From Candidatus Woesearchaeota archaeon (GTDB lineage: Archaea; Nanobdellota; Nanobdellia; Woesearchaeales; JACJVV01): a DNA stretch of 64,000 nucleotides. Shown here piece after piece: positions 48,020 through 57,083 of the stretch. The notes beneath the pieces were generated by a model. That model ran no database searches and was not told the DNA's origin. It was given only the letters and a program-made list of their open reading frames with translations. Both the position numbers and the translations under genes were made by a program. The stretch covers positions 248,001 through 312,000 of the forward strand of contig JACJVV010000002.1 of the NCBI GenBank assembly GCA_020637495.1. The letters run 5' to 3'. Within the stretch, counting starts at the first letter, position 1. Every line of letters starts with the position of its first letter.

Positions 48020-48511
48020 TCAATTCTTTGGAATTATAATTGTCTCAGTAGAACTGCCATCAAAAAAATTGTAGCTACTTCTCTTGTCATCATAGATTAC
48101 CCTGAGTCCATAGCCAAGCAAGAATAATGAGACTGCTCCAGATATCAATCCAGTACTGATATCCAACAGCTGCCTTGCAGAGGCCTTGTTCCATTCTCTT
48201 ATCTCTGCTCCCATCTTTGACTCATAATCCTTGAGGGACTTGACCGCATATGCATGATCAGATGAGATCTCTTTCACATATTCATCAATTGAACTGCCAA
48301 CTTCTGCAAGGACCGCAGGAGTAAGCTCCCTATTGAGACGGTTGCCTGCAACATATACATGATGCTTGAAAGCCTCATAGGTCTGATGTACAACAGAAAG
48401 CTCGTCCATCACTTCTTCCTGACGAGAAACATCCTTAAAACTTAGTACAGAGACTCCGGCATTGAGCAATAAAGCCAGAGAGATATAGCCAATCTTCTTC
48501 TTTGTATTCAT
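48020..48511 (-). CDS. Small membrane protein with extracellular helical domain
   Basis: A 163-residue protein. Residues 1-25 are a signal or anchor (KKIGYISLALLLNAGVSVLSF). Residues 30-118 are charged helices. Residues ~125-145 are a second membrane segment (ISTGLISGAVSLFLLGYGL), followed by a cytoplasmic tail of Arg/Lys/Asp residues. It is mostly helical and unrecognised. The TATA box at 48532-48543 supports the start. Confidence 0.55.
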   Translation of the reverse strand: MNTKKKIGYISLALLLNAGVSVLSFKDVSRQEEVMDELSVVHQTYEAFKHHVYVAGNRLNRELTPAVLAEVGSSIDEYVKEISSDHAYAVKSLKDYESKMGAEIREWNKASARQLLDISTGLISGAVSLFLLGYGLRVIYDDKRSSYNFFDGSSTETIIIPKN

Positions 48512-48531
48512 AGAAAAGAGTGTTATTCAAT

Positions 48532-48543
48532 CTCTTTTAAATT
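48532..48543 (-). promoter_or_regulatory. TATA box of the 163-residue membrane protein gene
   Basis: On the minus strand AATTTAAAAGA is centred about 27 bases from ATG 48511. Confidence 0.5.
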
Positions 48544-48573
48544 AATCTATTCTAGAAAGCAACTATCTGGATA

Positions 48574-49854
48574 TCATCCGAAATTATCAAGTCCAGTCTG
48601 GACATTGGATATCTTGACTTCTGGACGATTCTTCATCTCCTTGTACTTTGCTTCATTTATCTCACTTACACCATAGTCCCCATCATATCCTGGAAATACC
48701 TTTATCTGACCAAGCCTATTCTTGATCATTATATCACCTAGACCATCCTCGATCTTATCTATCTCATCCTTTGAGCTCTTGAGCAGGACATCAAACTCGC
48801 TTCTTCCCTCAGTCACCAGCTTGTTATATACGCTCCAGACTGATTTAGTGTTTACAGCCTTGCCAAGCATGTCAGCTATGATATCAGATAAAGGAAGCAA
48901 TGTCTTGAAAGGCGCAGCACTCTTAGGCACATACCCCTCAGCCCTGTCAGCTAATTCCTCAACCCTTCCTAGAACACCCAGCACTAATGGTTTCTTGCAT
49001 ACAGGACAGATACCTCGCAATTTTTTAGTCTGGCTAGGGAAAGAGCAGAAATTACATTTCCTATGCCCATCGATATGATACTTCCCATAATTCGGATCAA
49101 CCTCAATCGTGCCTTTATACCCATCTTTCTCTCTTATCGCCTTTATCAGATTTTTATAGGTCAATCTCTTAAGATCAAATATGGTTGCTTCCCTTCCAAG
49201 ACGCCATGGCCAATAACTATGGCTATCAGAATTCGATAACTGAGTGTATCTGTCAAGCTGACTAAGCCGCCAGTTCATTGGTGGATCACTGCTCAATCCC
49301 GTCTCTATTGCAAATATGTTCCTCTCCTGATCCTTGAAGCATTCTTTCATGCTATCAAACCCGCTTTTTGAACCGAATGTGCTGAACCAAGGTGTCCAGA
49401 TGTGTGCTGGAAATACCTCAATATCCTTTGATATCTTCTTTAGTTCATAGACAAAATCAGGACATGGTATCTTAAATATCGGTCTGCCATCATAATCAAC
49501 TCGTCCATGCTTGAGAAGGTAATCTGTTATCTGTGAGACGATCTCAAGTGAAGGTGCCAGAAGACATAGATGATTTCTCCTTCCTTTCCCACCTTGAGAA
49601 TAAACTAAGCTTATCTCTGAGCTAAGAACGAACTTGAAGCCAGAAATTGTCTCATATATCCCATCATTCTCGACCAGGCTCCTTTTCAGTTCAGAGAACC
49701 ATTCTGGATGCGTAAAATCTGCAGTTCCTAGAAGATTCACGCCTTTGACCCTGGCCCACTTCTCAAGATTCTTGAGTGTCAAGTCTCTGGAACAGGCTTG
49801 AGAATGTTTTGAATGCAGATGCAGATCAGCAATATATTCCATTTTAGATATCAT
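48574..49854 (-). CDS. Endonuclease Q (PHP-domain DNA repair nuclease)
   Basis: A 426-residue protein of the archaeal EndoQ family. A PHP metal-binding domain has ADLHLHSKHS (first His pair), GTADFTHPEW, PAHIWTPWFS and NSDSHSYWPWRLG. A zinc finger has CNFC...CPVC (residues ~270-290), and the C-terminal region has helix-hairpin-helix character. EndoQ cleaves 5' to deaminated bases (hypoxanthine, uracil) and abasic sites. The ATG at 49854 overlaps the upstream gene's stop; an in-frame ATG at 49842 is also possible. Confidence 0.88.
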   Translation of the reverse strand: MISKMEYIADLHLHSKHSQACSRDLTLKNLEKWARVKGVNLLGTADFTHPEWFSELKRSLVENDGIYETISGFKFVLSSEISLVYSQGGKGRRNHLCLLAPSLEIVSQITDYLLKHGRVDYDGRPIFKIPCPDFVYELKKISKDIEVFPAHIWTPWFSTFGSKSGFDSMKECFKDQERNIFAIETGLSSDPPMNWRLSQLDRYTQLSNSDSHSYWPWRLGREATIFDLKRLTYKNLIKAIREKDGYKGTIEVDPNYGKYHIDGHRKCNFCSFPSQTKKLRGICPVCKKPLVLGVLGRVEELADRAEGYVPKSAAPFKTLLPLSDIIADMLGKAVNTKSVWSVYNKLVTEGRSEFDVLLKSSKDEIDKIEDGLGDIMIKNRLGQIKVFPGYDGDYGVSEINEAKYKEMKNRPEVKISNVQTGLDNFG

Positions 49855-50096
49855 ACTTTCAGCTTATAATACATCAGAGCAAGACCTGAGAACAATAGCA
49901 ATACCATCAACATTGTGCTCGCAATAGAGAATGGTGTTGAACCTTCAATGCTGCATTCCTCCTCAGCTGAGCAGCCATCATCAACATCACCTATGCAACA
50001 GCTGTTCGAATGTATAGCAAAACCTGTGAAAGCGACAGAAAGAACGGCAAGCCATATGACTGCGCAAACACCGACTATGATTGTTGTCCTGTCCAT
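49851..50096 (-). CDS. Small two-pass membrane protein
   Basis: An 81-residue protein with membrane segments at ~4-25 and ~57-77 and an extracytoplasmic loop carrying four Cys (NSCCIGDVDDGCSAEEECS) that could form disulfides or bind a metal. No family is recognised. It is the first gene of a two-gene operon with EndoQ (ATGA overlap). Confidence 0.55.
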   Translation of the reverse strand: MDRTTIIVGVCAVIWLAVLSVAFTGFAIHSNSCCIGDVDDGCSAEEECSIEGSTPFSIASTMLMVLLLFSGLALMYYKLKV

Positions 50097-50147
50097 AATC
50101 CAATATTCAATTAAATCATTTATAAAAATTGCTATCAGCAGATCCGA

Positions 50148-50612
50148 TCATTTCCCTGCACAATCAAGTTTCATCTTCTTTATGTCCTCATAAGGGAAAT
50201 TACGCTCATACATAGCATTCCTGCAATCATCATCATAATTGCAACCGATGTTAAGATCCGTCTTCGAATTCACTTCCTTTCCAGACTCGATTGTCTTTAC
50301 AGTAATGTAACATGTTCCATCCTCAACAAAGCTATCCTGGTTGAGATATATCAGCGAAGCAACAACTGCAAGAATCACGATAACAACTGCCACAAGGATA
50401 TAAACAAGTGTAGGGATGTGTTTAGCATCAGTTCTGCTATCCCTCTTTCTTGCCTTGACCTCACTGCTTGAGGCAGAAGGTGAATTGAATAGGTCCTTTC
50501 TTCTTGACTTCATCGGATAACCGAAATTATTCCTCAATGTCTTTGCATTGATATCAAGGAATTCTGGTGCCTTCTCTTCATTATCTGAATCTGATTTCCC
50601 CCTGATTACCAT
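50148..50612 (-). CDS. One-pass membrane protein, unknown
   Basis: A 154-residue protein from ATG 50612, the start that fits the TATA box at 50633-50641; ATG 50618 is an alternative. Residues 1-75 are a charged cytoplasmic part (Lys/Arg/Asp-rich), ~80-105 are one membrane helix (LVYILVAVVIVILAVVASLIY), and the rest is an outer domain with Cys105, Cys129, Cys136 and Cys152 in a compact alpha/beta segment ending KMKLDCAGK. These Cys may pair outside. Function unknown. Confidence 0.55.
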   Translation of the reverse strand: MVIRGKSDSDNEEKAPEFLDINAKTLRNNFGYPMKSRRKDLFNSPSASSSEVKARKRDSRTDAKHIPTLVYILVAVVIVILAVVASLIYLNQDSFVEDGTCYITVKTIESGKEVNSKTDLNIGCNYDDDCRNAMYERNFPYEDIKKMKLDCAGK

Positions 50613-50632
50613 GGACATACCCTAAAGCTCCA

Positions 50633-50674
50633 AGTTTAAATATATTAACCTACTCAAACAGTCACATTTATAAG
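50633..50674. promoter_or_regulatory. Divergent TATA boxes
   Basis: AAGTTTAAAT (50632-50641) serves the minus-strand gene at 50612. ACATTTATAAG (50664-50674) serves the plus-strand gene at 50692-50698. Both have near-leaderless spacing. Confidence 0.5.
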
Positions 50675-50691
50675 ACATTAACTACTTTAAA

Positions 50692-52248
50692 ATGACGATG
50701 AGCAATAAAGAAAAGAAACAGGAGCTTCCTGATCTGTTGAGCATATTCAACCAGCCGGTCATGCATAGATGGATTGAAAGGGATGAGGATGTTGATATAG
50801 ATCTCCAGGTGCAAGAGCTTCTCAAAGTCATGAATCATCCTATACCAAGGGAACATCTTGGAGAGAGGATGCTCCAGGAGATACCTGAAGACAGATACAT
50901 CAAGGTCTTTGATGAAACAAGCTTAGCAAATGTAATACTCAATACCTACACCTCTTACGCTGATCTCAAGAGATTCATGTTCAAGAAAGTCTTGCAGCTG
51001 ACAAATTTCTACTACCGACCTATAGATATGATGGTGAACAAGTATATGAATGAGATGAAGACTGACAATATGCATGCAGTGGTCGCATTGGGTCTTGATC
51101 CTATATTTAATCCTGGATCAAATATAGACGGATTAAAAGAGATGGCAAAGAATAGAGGATTGATAACACCAACGTCAATCGCAACAAGACTGATGACTGA
51201 GTTAGTACAGAAGAATGAACAATTCATCCAGGTATGCAGGGTCCTTGATTATGCTACTATGTCTGGGAATGAATTCACAAAGCTTGCTCCGGAGATATTC
51301 AGGACTTCTAATGATCCTGATGAACCTGAACCAAGAAGACAGATAAGCAGGTTCACTTTTGGATTATTGACACATCATCTTGGATACTGGCATAAGCCGA
51401 CTGCAGATAAGCATAGACTATTGTATGAACTATCCACCTTGAAATATTTCGACGAGAACCCTTTGAAGGATGTGATAGAATATGATGATGCGCGCAAAGA
51501 CCAGGTCGATATAACGGGAGAGGTTGTTACAGAGCTAATAAAGCAGTACATGCGTGCTGAATATATGACATCATCAGTGATTGCTGATGCACATGCAATG
51601 CACAAAGCTCAGAGGGACCTTGCCAAGGAGCATGAAAAGCAGCAATCACAGCGTGATCGTGCAGATGACCTTGAAACCAGATTAAGGCAAGAAAAGGACA
51701 AGGTCACGCAACTGGAAGGTATGCTAAAGAAGAAATCTCCAAAAGGACTGAAAAAGAGTGATCCAAAACTGCTAAAAGAAAAGGAAGAGTTGGAAAGGAC
51801 AGTGAGATACCTTTCAGAGAAAAAGGCTGCATATGAAGCGACTATAGGTGAGAATGAGACGGAGATTTCAGCATTACGCAGAGAACTTAGACTAGCAAAC
51901 CAGAGGACTTCAGATCTCTCAAGAGAGATCGCAATGCTTACAAAAAAGCCCCAATATCAGGTGGTATTCTATGGAGAGGCAGAAAGACTAAGATACCAGG
52001 ATGCATTTACAGAGACTGTTAATAATCTTATAGGCTATCTTTCAAGGGATCTATCGACAAGTGAACCATTCAGGAACTCAGGAAGATACAACAAAGGCTA
52101 TGCAAAACTCAAAGAGGAATTCCCTCAATTTGACAGCTTCTACAAATTCAGAGGAGCACATTGGCAGCGTGCAATTTATACGATAGAAGATAACAAGGCA
52201 ATAATACTCAAGATACTGACGCATAATGAATATGATAAGTATTGGTAA
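50692..52248 (+). CDS. Hypothetical helical protein with coiled coil
   Basis: A 518-residue protein (ATG 50698 is also possible). Residues 1-290 are a mixed helical region. Residues ~300-420 are a long coiled coil (AQRDLAKEHEKQQSQRDRAD; LETRLRQEKDKVTQLEG; ELERTVRYLSEKKAAYEA; ETEISALRRELRLANQRTSD). Residues ~425-518 are a compact domain with YQVVFYGEAERLRYQDAF and a Trp/Tyr-rich end. No family is recognised. There is no membrane segment. It could be an SMC-like adaptor or a scaffold. It stands alone. Confidence 0.55.
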   Translation: MTMSNKEKKQELPDLLSIFNQPVMHRWIERDEDVDIDLQVQELLKVMNHPIPREHLGERMLQEIPEDRYIKVFDETSLANVILNTYTSYADLKRFMFKKVLQLTNFYYRPIDMMVNKYMNEMKTDNMHAVVALGLDPIFNPGSNIDGLKEMAKNRGLITPTSIATRLMTELVQKNEQFIQVCRVLDYATMSGNEFTKLAPEIFRTSNDPDEPEPRRQISRFTFGLLTHHLGYWHKPTADKHRLLYELSTLKYFDENPLKDVIEYDDARKDQVDITGEVVTELIKQYMRAEYMTSSVIADAHAMHKAQRDLAKEHEKQQSQRDRADDLETRLRQEKDKVTQLEGMLKKKSPKGLKKSDPKLLKEKEELERTVRYLSEKKAAYEATIGENETEISALRRELRLANQRTSDLSREIAMLTKKPQYQVVFYGEAERLRYQDAFTETVNNLIGYLSRDLSTSEPFRNSGRYNKGYAKLKEEFPQFDSFYKFRGAHWQRAIYTIEDNKAIILKILTHNEYDKYW

Positions 52249-52307
52249 TTTATAGTAAGAGATAGATATGAATTATAAAAAATAATAAAGAAATAATAAT
52301 AATTAAG

Positions 52308-52357
52308 GTTTTCTGAAGTTTCTACTTTCAGAAACTAAGAAGTCCTCATGGACTTCT
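52308..52357 (-). terminator. Two hairpins ending the enolase gene
   Basis: AGAAGTCC/GGACTTCT (52338-52357, loop TCAT) contains the enolase stop codon in its loop. A second stem pairs 52308-52317 with 52327-52335. The pair probably terminates minus-strand transcription or protects the mRNA end. Confidence 0.5.
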
Positions 52358-53638
52358 GAATGAAGTTCCAGCATATCTGCAATTGCTTCCAAGCTCTTCC
52401 TCAATCCTCAATAATTGATTGTACTTAGCAAGCCTTTCGCTTCTGCATGGAGCTCCTGTCTTGATCTGTCCAGTCTTAAGTCCGACAACAAGATCAGCTA
52501 TGAAACTGTCTTCAGTCTCTCCTGAACGATGTGATACCATGACTCCCCATCCTGCATCCTGTGAATCCTTGCAAGCCTGTATTGATTCAGTGACAGAACC
52601 TATCTGGTTCACTTTCAGCAGCAATGCACTGCATGCTTTCTTCTCGATTGCAGTTGCAATCCTTTTAGGATTTGTGACGAGAAGATCATCGCCTACAATC
52701 TGAGTTGTCTCCAATACATCTGCTGTAAGTCCTGGATAAGTCTCCCAGTCATCCTGATCGAATGGATCCTCAATTGAGACAAGACCATATTCCTCGACGA
52801 AATTCTTGTATAGGTCGATCATCTCTTGCCCTGTCTTCATATCTGGAGTATCTCCTTTGAAATTAAGATCGTAGCTTCCATCTTTGTAGAACTCTGAGGC
52901 AGCAACATCCATACCTATCTTTATCTTTCCAGTATAACCAGCTTTCTCGATAGCCTCTTTTAGAAGTTCAAGACCTTCATGATTATCCTGGATGTTCGGA
53001 GCAAATCCTCCTTCATCCCCTACATTCACAGCGTCTTGGCCATATTTTGCTTTGATGACTTTCTTAAGATTATGATATGTCTCAGCACCCATCCTCATCG
53101 CTTCCTTGAATGATGTTGCTCCAATAGGCAATATCATGAATTCCTGCATAGCAAGCTTGTTCCCTGCGTGGCTTCCGCCGTTGATTACGTTGAAGCTTGG
53201 TACTGGAAGGACAAATTCTGTCACACCTGCAATCTCAGCGATATGCTTGTATAACGGAACTTTCTTTGCTGCAGCTCCAGCCTTGCATGCAGCCATCGAT
53301 ACAGCAAGTATCGCGTTAGCACCGAAATTGCTCTTGTTCTCTGTGCCGTCTGCCTTTATCATCGCATTATCGATATCAGCCTGTCTTGTAGGATCCATTC
53401 CTTTGACGACGTCAAGTATCTTTGTGTTCACATTCTCAACAGCCTTAAGGACACCTTTGCCTAGATATCGTGATTTATCTCCGTCCCTTAGCTCCAAAGC
53501 TTCATGGACTCCTGTTGATGCTCCACTCGGGACCATTGCCCTGAATACTCCATCCTCAGTAGTTAGATCGACTTCAACTGTAGGATTCCCTCTTGAATCT
53601 AGAATCTCTCTTGCATGTACATTCTGTATTGTTGCCAT
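52346..53638 (-). CDS. eno: Enolase
   Basis: A 430-residue protein of full length. It has NVHAREILDSRGNPTVEVDL, MVPSGASTGVHEALELRDGD, GGSHAGNKLAMQEFMILPIGA, SIEDPFDQDDWETY, GDDLLVTNPKRI, LLKVNQIGSVTES and VSHRSGETEDSFIADL, so the Mg-binding Asp/Glu residues, catalytic Lys and Glu are kept. It converts 2-phosphoglycerate to phosphoenolpyruvate. GGAGG (53648-53653) and a TATA box (53668-53679) precede it. Together with the phosphoglycerate mutase at the window end it shows that lower glycolysis is present. Confidence 0.97.
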   Translation of the reverse strand: MATIQNVHAREILDSRGNPTVEVDLTTEDGVFRAMVPSGASTGVHEALELRDGDKSRYLGKGVLKAVENVNTKILDVVKGMDPTRQADIDNAMIKADGTENKSNFGANAILAVSMAACKAGAAAKKVPLYKHIAEIAGVTEFVLPVPSFNVINGGSHAGNKLAMQEFMILPIGATSFKEAMRMGAETYHNLKKVIKAKYGQDAVNVGDEGGFAPNIQDNHEGLELLKEAIEKAGYTGKIKIGMDVAASEFYKDGSYDLNFKGDTPDMKTGQEMIDLYKNFVEEYGLVSIEDPFDQDDWETYPGLTADVLETTQIVGDDLLVTNPKRIATAIEKKACSALLLKVNQIGSVTESIQACKDSQDAGWGVMVSHRSGETEDSFIADLVVGLKTGQIKTGAPCRSERLAKYNQLLRIEEELGSNCRYAGTSFRSP

Positions 53639-53647
53639 TTGACAAAA

Positions 53648-53679
53648 CCTCCTATTTGAATATGAATATTATATATATG
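53648..53679 (-). promoter_or_regulatory. eno: Promoter and ribosome binding site of enolase
   Basis: The minus strand has a TATA-type ATATATATAATA (53668-53679) and AGGAGG (53648-53653) a few bases before the ATG. This is a leadered transcript, in contrast to most neighbours. Confidence 0.55.
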
Positions 53680-53752
53680 AGTCCAGGTAGATGATTTATA
53701 TATATTATGGTGACATGAATGTAAAGTTATGAAAACAGAATGCGAAATTGTG

Positions 53753-54634
53753 CTATTTCAGATTATCATCAAAGAATTCCAATGTCTTGTTCCATGCATC
53801 CTTCGTAGCTTCCTCATTGAACCTATCTCCTGAAGGATTTGCAAATGCATGATTCGCACCTTCATAGATAGTTATATCATTCTTGATTGAAAGATCATCC
53901 AATGCAGATTCAAAAGCCATGACTGACTCAGGTGGTATTCCTTGATCTTCACTTCCGAATACCCCAAGGACAGGCCAGTTGATCTTCTGCAGCTCATCCT
54001 TATCATCAGTCAAAGAACCATAGTATATCACAGTAGCATCAAGCTTCTCTCCAGATAGTGCAAGCTGCAATGATTGTCCTCCGCCAAAACACCAGCCCAT
54101 CGAACCTATCTTCCCTACATCATCTCTACCCTTTAGATATTCTGCAGCATCAACAAGCTTCTGTGTAGTCGCATTCTGATCTTCTCTTGCAACAGTGACA
54201 AGCTTCATCGCTTGATCTGCAGTATCTGCAACATTGCCATCATATAGGTCAATCGCATATACCACATATCCTTGAGCAGCAAGTTGATGAGCCATGCTCT
54301 TGACATTCTCATTCAGGCCCCACCATTCATGTATCATTATCACTCCAGGGAATGGCCCTTCTCCTGCAGGTTTGACAAGATAACCGTTAGGTGCATCCTC
54401 TATCTCTATAGAATCAAGATCGATATCACCAAATATTGCAGAATTACCATCATAATGCACAGTGCATGTGCCACCAATGGCAACCTCTTCAGGCTGACAT
54501 CCCATTGTGTCAGAGATAGGATGAGTATCAGCTAAATTGTTTCCATCTGTCATGGAATCATGCATTGTATCCTCCTGTGGAGCGCATGCTATGAGAAGAA
54601 ATGCAAACATAAGCAGTATTATTTTCCGAATCAT
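53753..54634 (-). CDS. Dienelactone-hydrolase-family lipoprotein
   Basis: A 293-residue protein from ATG 54634, supported by a TATA box at leaderless distance. A lipobox (FLLIAC) anchors it outside. The alpha/beta hydrolase domain has GVIMIHEWWGLNENVKSMAHQLAAQGYVVYAIDLYDG (HEWWG is typical), the nucleophile motif GSMGWCFGGGQS with Cys as nucleophile, GVFGSEDQGIPPE with the acid Asp, and EGANHAFANPSGDRF with the His. It probably hydrolyses esters or lactones outside the membrane. The substrate is unknown. Confidence 0.85.
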   Translation of the reverse strand: MIRKIILLMFAFLLIACAPQEDTMHDSMTDGNNLADTHPISDTMGCQPEEVAIGGTCTVHYDGNSAIFGDIDLDSIEIEDAPNGYLVKPAGEGPFPGVIMIHEWWGLNENVKSMAHQLAAQGYVVYAIDLYDGNVADTADQAMKLVTVAREDQNATTQKLVDAAEYLKGRDDVGKIGSMGWCFGGGQSLQLALSGEKLDATVIYYGSLTDDKDELQKINWPVLGVFGSEDQGIPPESVMAFESALDDLSIKNDITIYEGANHAFANPSGDRFNEEATKDAWNKTLEFFDDNLK

Positions 54635-54654
54635 TAAAAGTTTAGAGAAATAAT

Positions 54655-54666
54655 GTATTATAAATG
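54655..54666 (-). promoter_or_regulatory. TATA box of the hydrolase gene
   Basis: On the minus strand CATTTATAATAC is centred about 27 bases from ATG 54634. It decides that start over an in-frame ATG at 54688. Confidence 0.55.
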
Positions 54667-54684
54667 TTATGAAAGAAAAAAAAA

Positions 54685-55458
54685 TCATGTCAGCTGATAG
54701 TTGCCTTTCAACAGCTTCTCTGGGAATACGACTGCGCCTTTCTTGTCGACAAGCTTGAATTCCACTATCTTCCTGACGAAGTCCTCTCCTCGCATCTTAA
54801 GTATCTCAATTGCCCTTCCACGAGTACCGTTTGTGTAGATTACATTGTAGATGACTATTATACCGTCAGAAAGGAAACTTATCGCTTCTCCCCTGTCAGT
54901 GTAAGTGCTTCTCAGATGCGCTGGATGCGCCTCTTCCCTGATAAGGAAAGATGTTATATGATTGCTCTCAAGATACCTGAACAATTGCTCCATATAAATC
55001 CTGAACCTGTTCTCTTCTCCTGTGAAAGCCGATGAGATGCTGCTCAGTGAATCGACAACAAGTATGTCAGGCTTGAAATCCTTTGGGATAAGTACAGGAT
55101 GAAGATCGATTAGCAGTTCCTTCTTTGCTTCTGACAATAATGCTTCAACGCTCCTTGCTATATCGAGTGCATTGAATCGCTTCAGCCTCAACAATCCTTT
55201 CTTCTCCATAGGTTCAGGCTGGAATCCGAAATCTTCCATGTGCTCTCTCAACCTGTCTTCTGGCTCCTCAAAGCTCATGTAGAGTACCTTCTTGCCCTTC
55301 TTGCATGCCTCATGCAGTACGTGAAGGCAGAATGCAGTCTTCCCTGAACCTGGACCTCCCTCAACTATGACAGCGTTCCCTTCAGGGATTCCTTCTTTCA
55401 GCAGTTTGTCAAATCCTGATATTCCTGTCTTAAATCTTGGTATTCTCTTTCTCGTCAT
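54685..55458 (-). CDS. KaiC/RadA-like RecA-superfamily ATPase
   Basis: A 257-residue protein. ATG 55458 is preferred, with GGTGAT just before it. It has FKTGISGFDKLLKEGIPEGN, Walker A EGGPGSGKTAFCLHVL, the KaiC-like VLYMSFEEPEDRLREHMEDFG, Walker B PDILVVDSLSSISSAF and a late GRAIEILKMRGEDF. It is a single KaiC domain, common in archaea, often linked to signalling or motility. It overlaps the end of the upstream membrane-protein gene by 29 bases, so they are co-expressed. Confidence 0.85.
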   Translation of the reverse strand: MTRKRIPRFKTGISGFDKLLKEGIPEGNAVIVEGGPGSGKTAFCLHVLHEACKKGKKVLYMSFEEPEDRLREHMEDFGFQPEPMEKKGLLRLKRFNALDIARSVEALLSEAKKELLIDLHPVLIPKDFKPDILVVDSLSSISSAFTGEENRFRIYMEQLFRYLESNHITSFLIREEAHPAHLRSTYTDRGEAISFLSDGIIVIYNVIYTNGTRGRAIEILKMRGEDFVRKIVEFKLVDKKGAVVFPEKLLKGNYQLT

Positions 55459-56287
55459 TATTATCACCTTTTTTTGATACCATCGCCCTTCTCTCTCTTA
55501 GCAATGGTATCTGTCGATGTATATCCCTCAATAATTCACCGTATTTCTTTATCCTGGTATGATATGTAGATTCATTCAATGAACCCTGATCAAAATATTC
55601 CTTCTGCGTCTCAGCCACAAGATCATTGACTGATTTTGCCCTGACCTCCAGTTTCTGTATCTGCCTGTCGATTATCACAATCCTGATCGGCTTGTTGAAG
55701 ACTAGGAATAATATAACCAAAACTGCAATAGTTATGAGGATGTTCCAAATGTTCTTTTTCAGGAAATTCAGGAACGTCCTTGAATAGGCATCATACAACG
55801 CTCTTAATTTTGTTTCAGCAGCTTCAAGCTCAGATATCTTAGAATATGTATCCTCTATTATCTCAAGTGATTCCTCATATCTCTCAGCCCTGTAGGAAGC
55901 GAAAGCCTCATCATAAGAATCATATAATATTGTCTTGTTTATTGCAGTTGATTTATTTATTATCAGCTCTAGAGTGCTAAGTTCATCTCTCGTAAGATAA
56001 GCATTTGATTTTATCTCGCTTACTTCTTGAAGTTTTGATTTGACAGTGTCATAGTTAGGAGTGCCGTTCTTCTTTTCAATATCTAACTGTGCATTATAGA
56101 ATTGTCTTGCAAGAAGCAATGTGTCATTATACCGTACAATTGCAAATCCATCATCTCTCAGCTGAAGCATCTCAGCATTCTTATCCTTTATCTGCTGATC
56201 GAGTGTAGCTGCTTCATCAGATATCGCAAAAGCTGATACTACAACCAGAACAAAACATAAAAGTAATGGGATTAGCTTATATCGCAT
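55430..56287 (-). CDS. Exported/membrane protein with coiled coil
   Basis: A 285-residue protein. An N-terminal signal (KLIPLLLCFVLVVVSAFA) is followed by a helical outer domain (~25-165), a membrane helix (~176-198, IWNILITIAVLVILFLVFN) and a basic cytoplasmic helical tail with KYGELLRDIHRQIPLLRERR. It is transcribed first in an operon with the KaiC-like ATPase, so it may be the membrane receptor or anchor for it. No family is recognised. Confidence 0.6.
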   Translation of the reverse strand: MRYKLIPLLLCFVLVVVSAFAISDEAATLDQQIKDKNAEMLQLRDDGFAIVRYNDTLLLARQFYNAQLDIEKKNGTPNYDTVKSKLQEVSEIKSNAYLTRDELSTLELIINKSTAINKTILYDSYDEAFASYRAERYEESLEIIEDTYSKISELEAAETKLRALYDAYSRTFLNFLKKNIWNILITIAVLVILFLVFNKPIRIVIIDRQIQKLEVRAKSVNDLVAETQKEYFDQGSLNESTYHTRIKKYGELLRDIHRQIPLLRERRAMVSKKGDNNDEKENTKI

Positions 56288-56357
56288 AATATACCTCTTT
56301 TTAGTACATATCTGGTAGTAGCATTTTTAAAGGTTACGTATATTCAGGGAATGAAAG

Positions 56358-56366
56358 ATTTATATA
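56358..56366 (+). promoter_or_regulatory. TATA box of the 213-residue gene
   Basis: ATTTATATA is centred about 27 bases before ATG 56389. Confidence 0.5.
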
Positions 56367-56388
56367 TCATTTATCTCAAAGTAACACT

Positions 56389-57030
56389 ATGAGGATATGC
56401 ATAAAGGATCCAAGGAAATTCTTTGCAAGATCAACATATGCAATACTGATAATTCTAGCCATGACCTTGATCGTGCTATGGCCAAAACCTGCCCCTATTG
56501 AATATGACAAATATTTTGAGGATTCTGTCTTGCTTGACAAGACAACAATAGATGAGAACATAAAGAATTCTCCAGATGGTTTTGAGCGAGGGAAGAATCT
56601 AGTAGTCCTTGCAAGGAAATACTCTGATGATGGAAGATATCTCGATGCATGCGAGGAATTCCTTTCCTACAAGACATTGCTTCCTTTAGAGCAGGCATTA
56701 TTGTATGAGATAGTAGGATCATTGAACTGCAACGACAAGCAGGATTATTACTATGAGCTTGCAGCTGAATCATGGCTTCTTGAGGATGTGCAATGGAGGC
56801 ATGATCTCTTGAAGAATATCGATGATTATGTGCCTAATTTCCCGACGATATATGGAGTTAGCTCAGAGACATTGGTGAGCAAACCTTCAGAGGGCACATT
56901 GCTTGCGTTCAACTATTATGATGATGAATGGTATATTCCCAATACATCAGGCGCATTCATCCATCCTGTTGAAGTCAACTTCCCACCCACGACTATGTAT
57001 CTGAGAGAAGATATCGTTGTGATAAACTAA
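56389..57030 (+). CDS. One-pass membrane protein with helical and Tyr-rich outer domain
   Basis: A 213-residue protein. Residues 14-35 are a membrane anchor (STYAILIILAMTLIVLWPKP). The outer part has helix pairs of TPR-like feel (LVVLARKYSDDGRYLDACEEF; LLPLEQALLYEIVGSLNC) and a beta-like C-terminus rich in Tyr, Phe and Pro. Cys92 and Cys116 could pair. Function unknown. It is divergent from the membrane protein/KaiC operon. Confidence 0.55.
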   Translation: MRICIKDPRKFFARSTYAILIILAMTLIVLWPKPAPIEYDKYFEDSVLLDKTTIDENIKNSPDGFERGKNLVVLARKYSDDGRYLDACEEFLSYKTLLPLEQALLYEIVGSLNCNDKQDYYYELAAESWLLEDVQWRHDLLKNIDDYVPNFPTIYGVSSETLVSKPSEGTLLAFNYYDDEWYIPNTSGAFIHPVEVNFPPTTMYLREDIVVIN

Positions 57031-57050
57031 TTACTTGATAATAGCAATAA

Positions 57051-57061
57051 AACTTTAAATA
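57051..57061 (+). promoter_or_regulatory. TATA box of the 78-residue gene
   Basis: AACTTTAAATA is centred about 27 bases before ATG 57084. Confidence 0.5.
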
Positions 57062-57083
57062 GCTTCTAAGCAAATCTTGTTGT

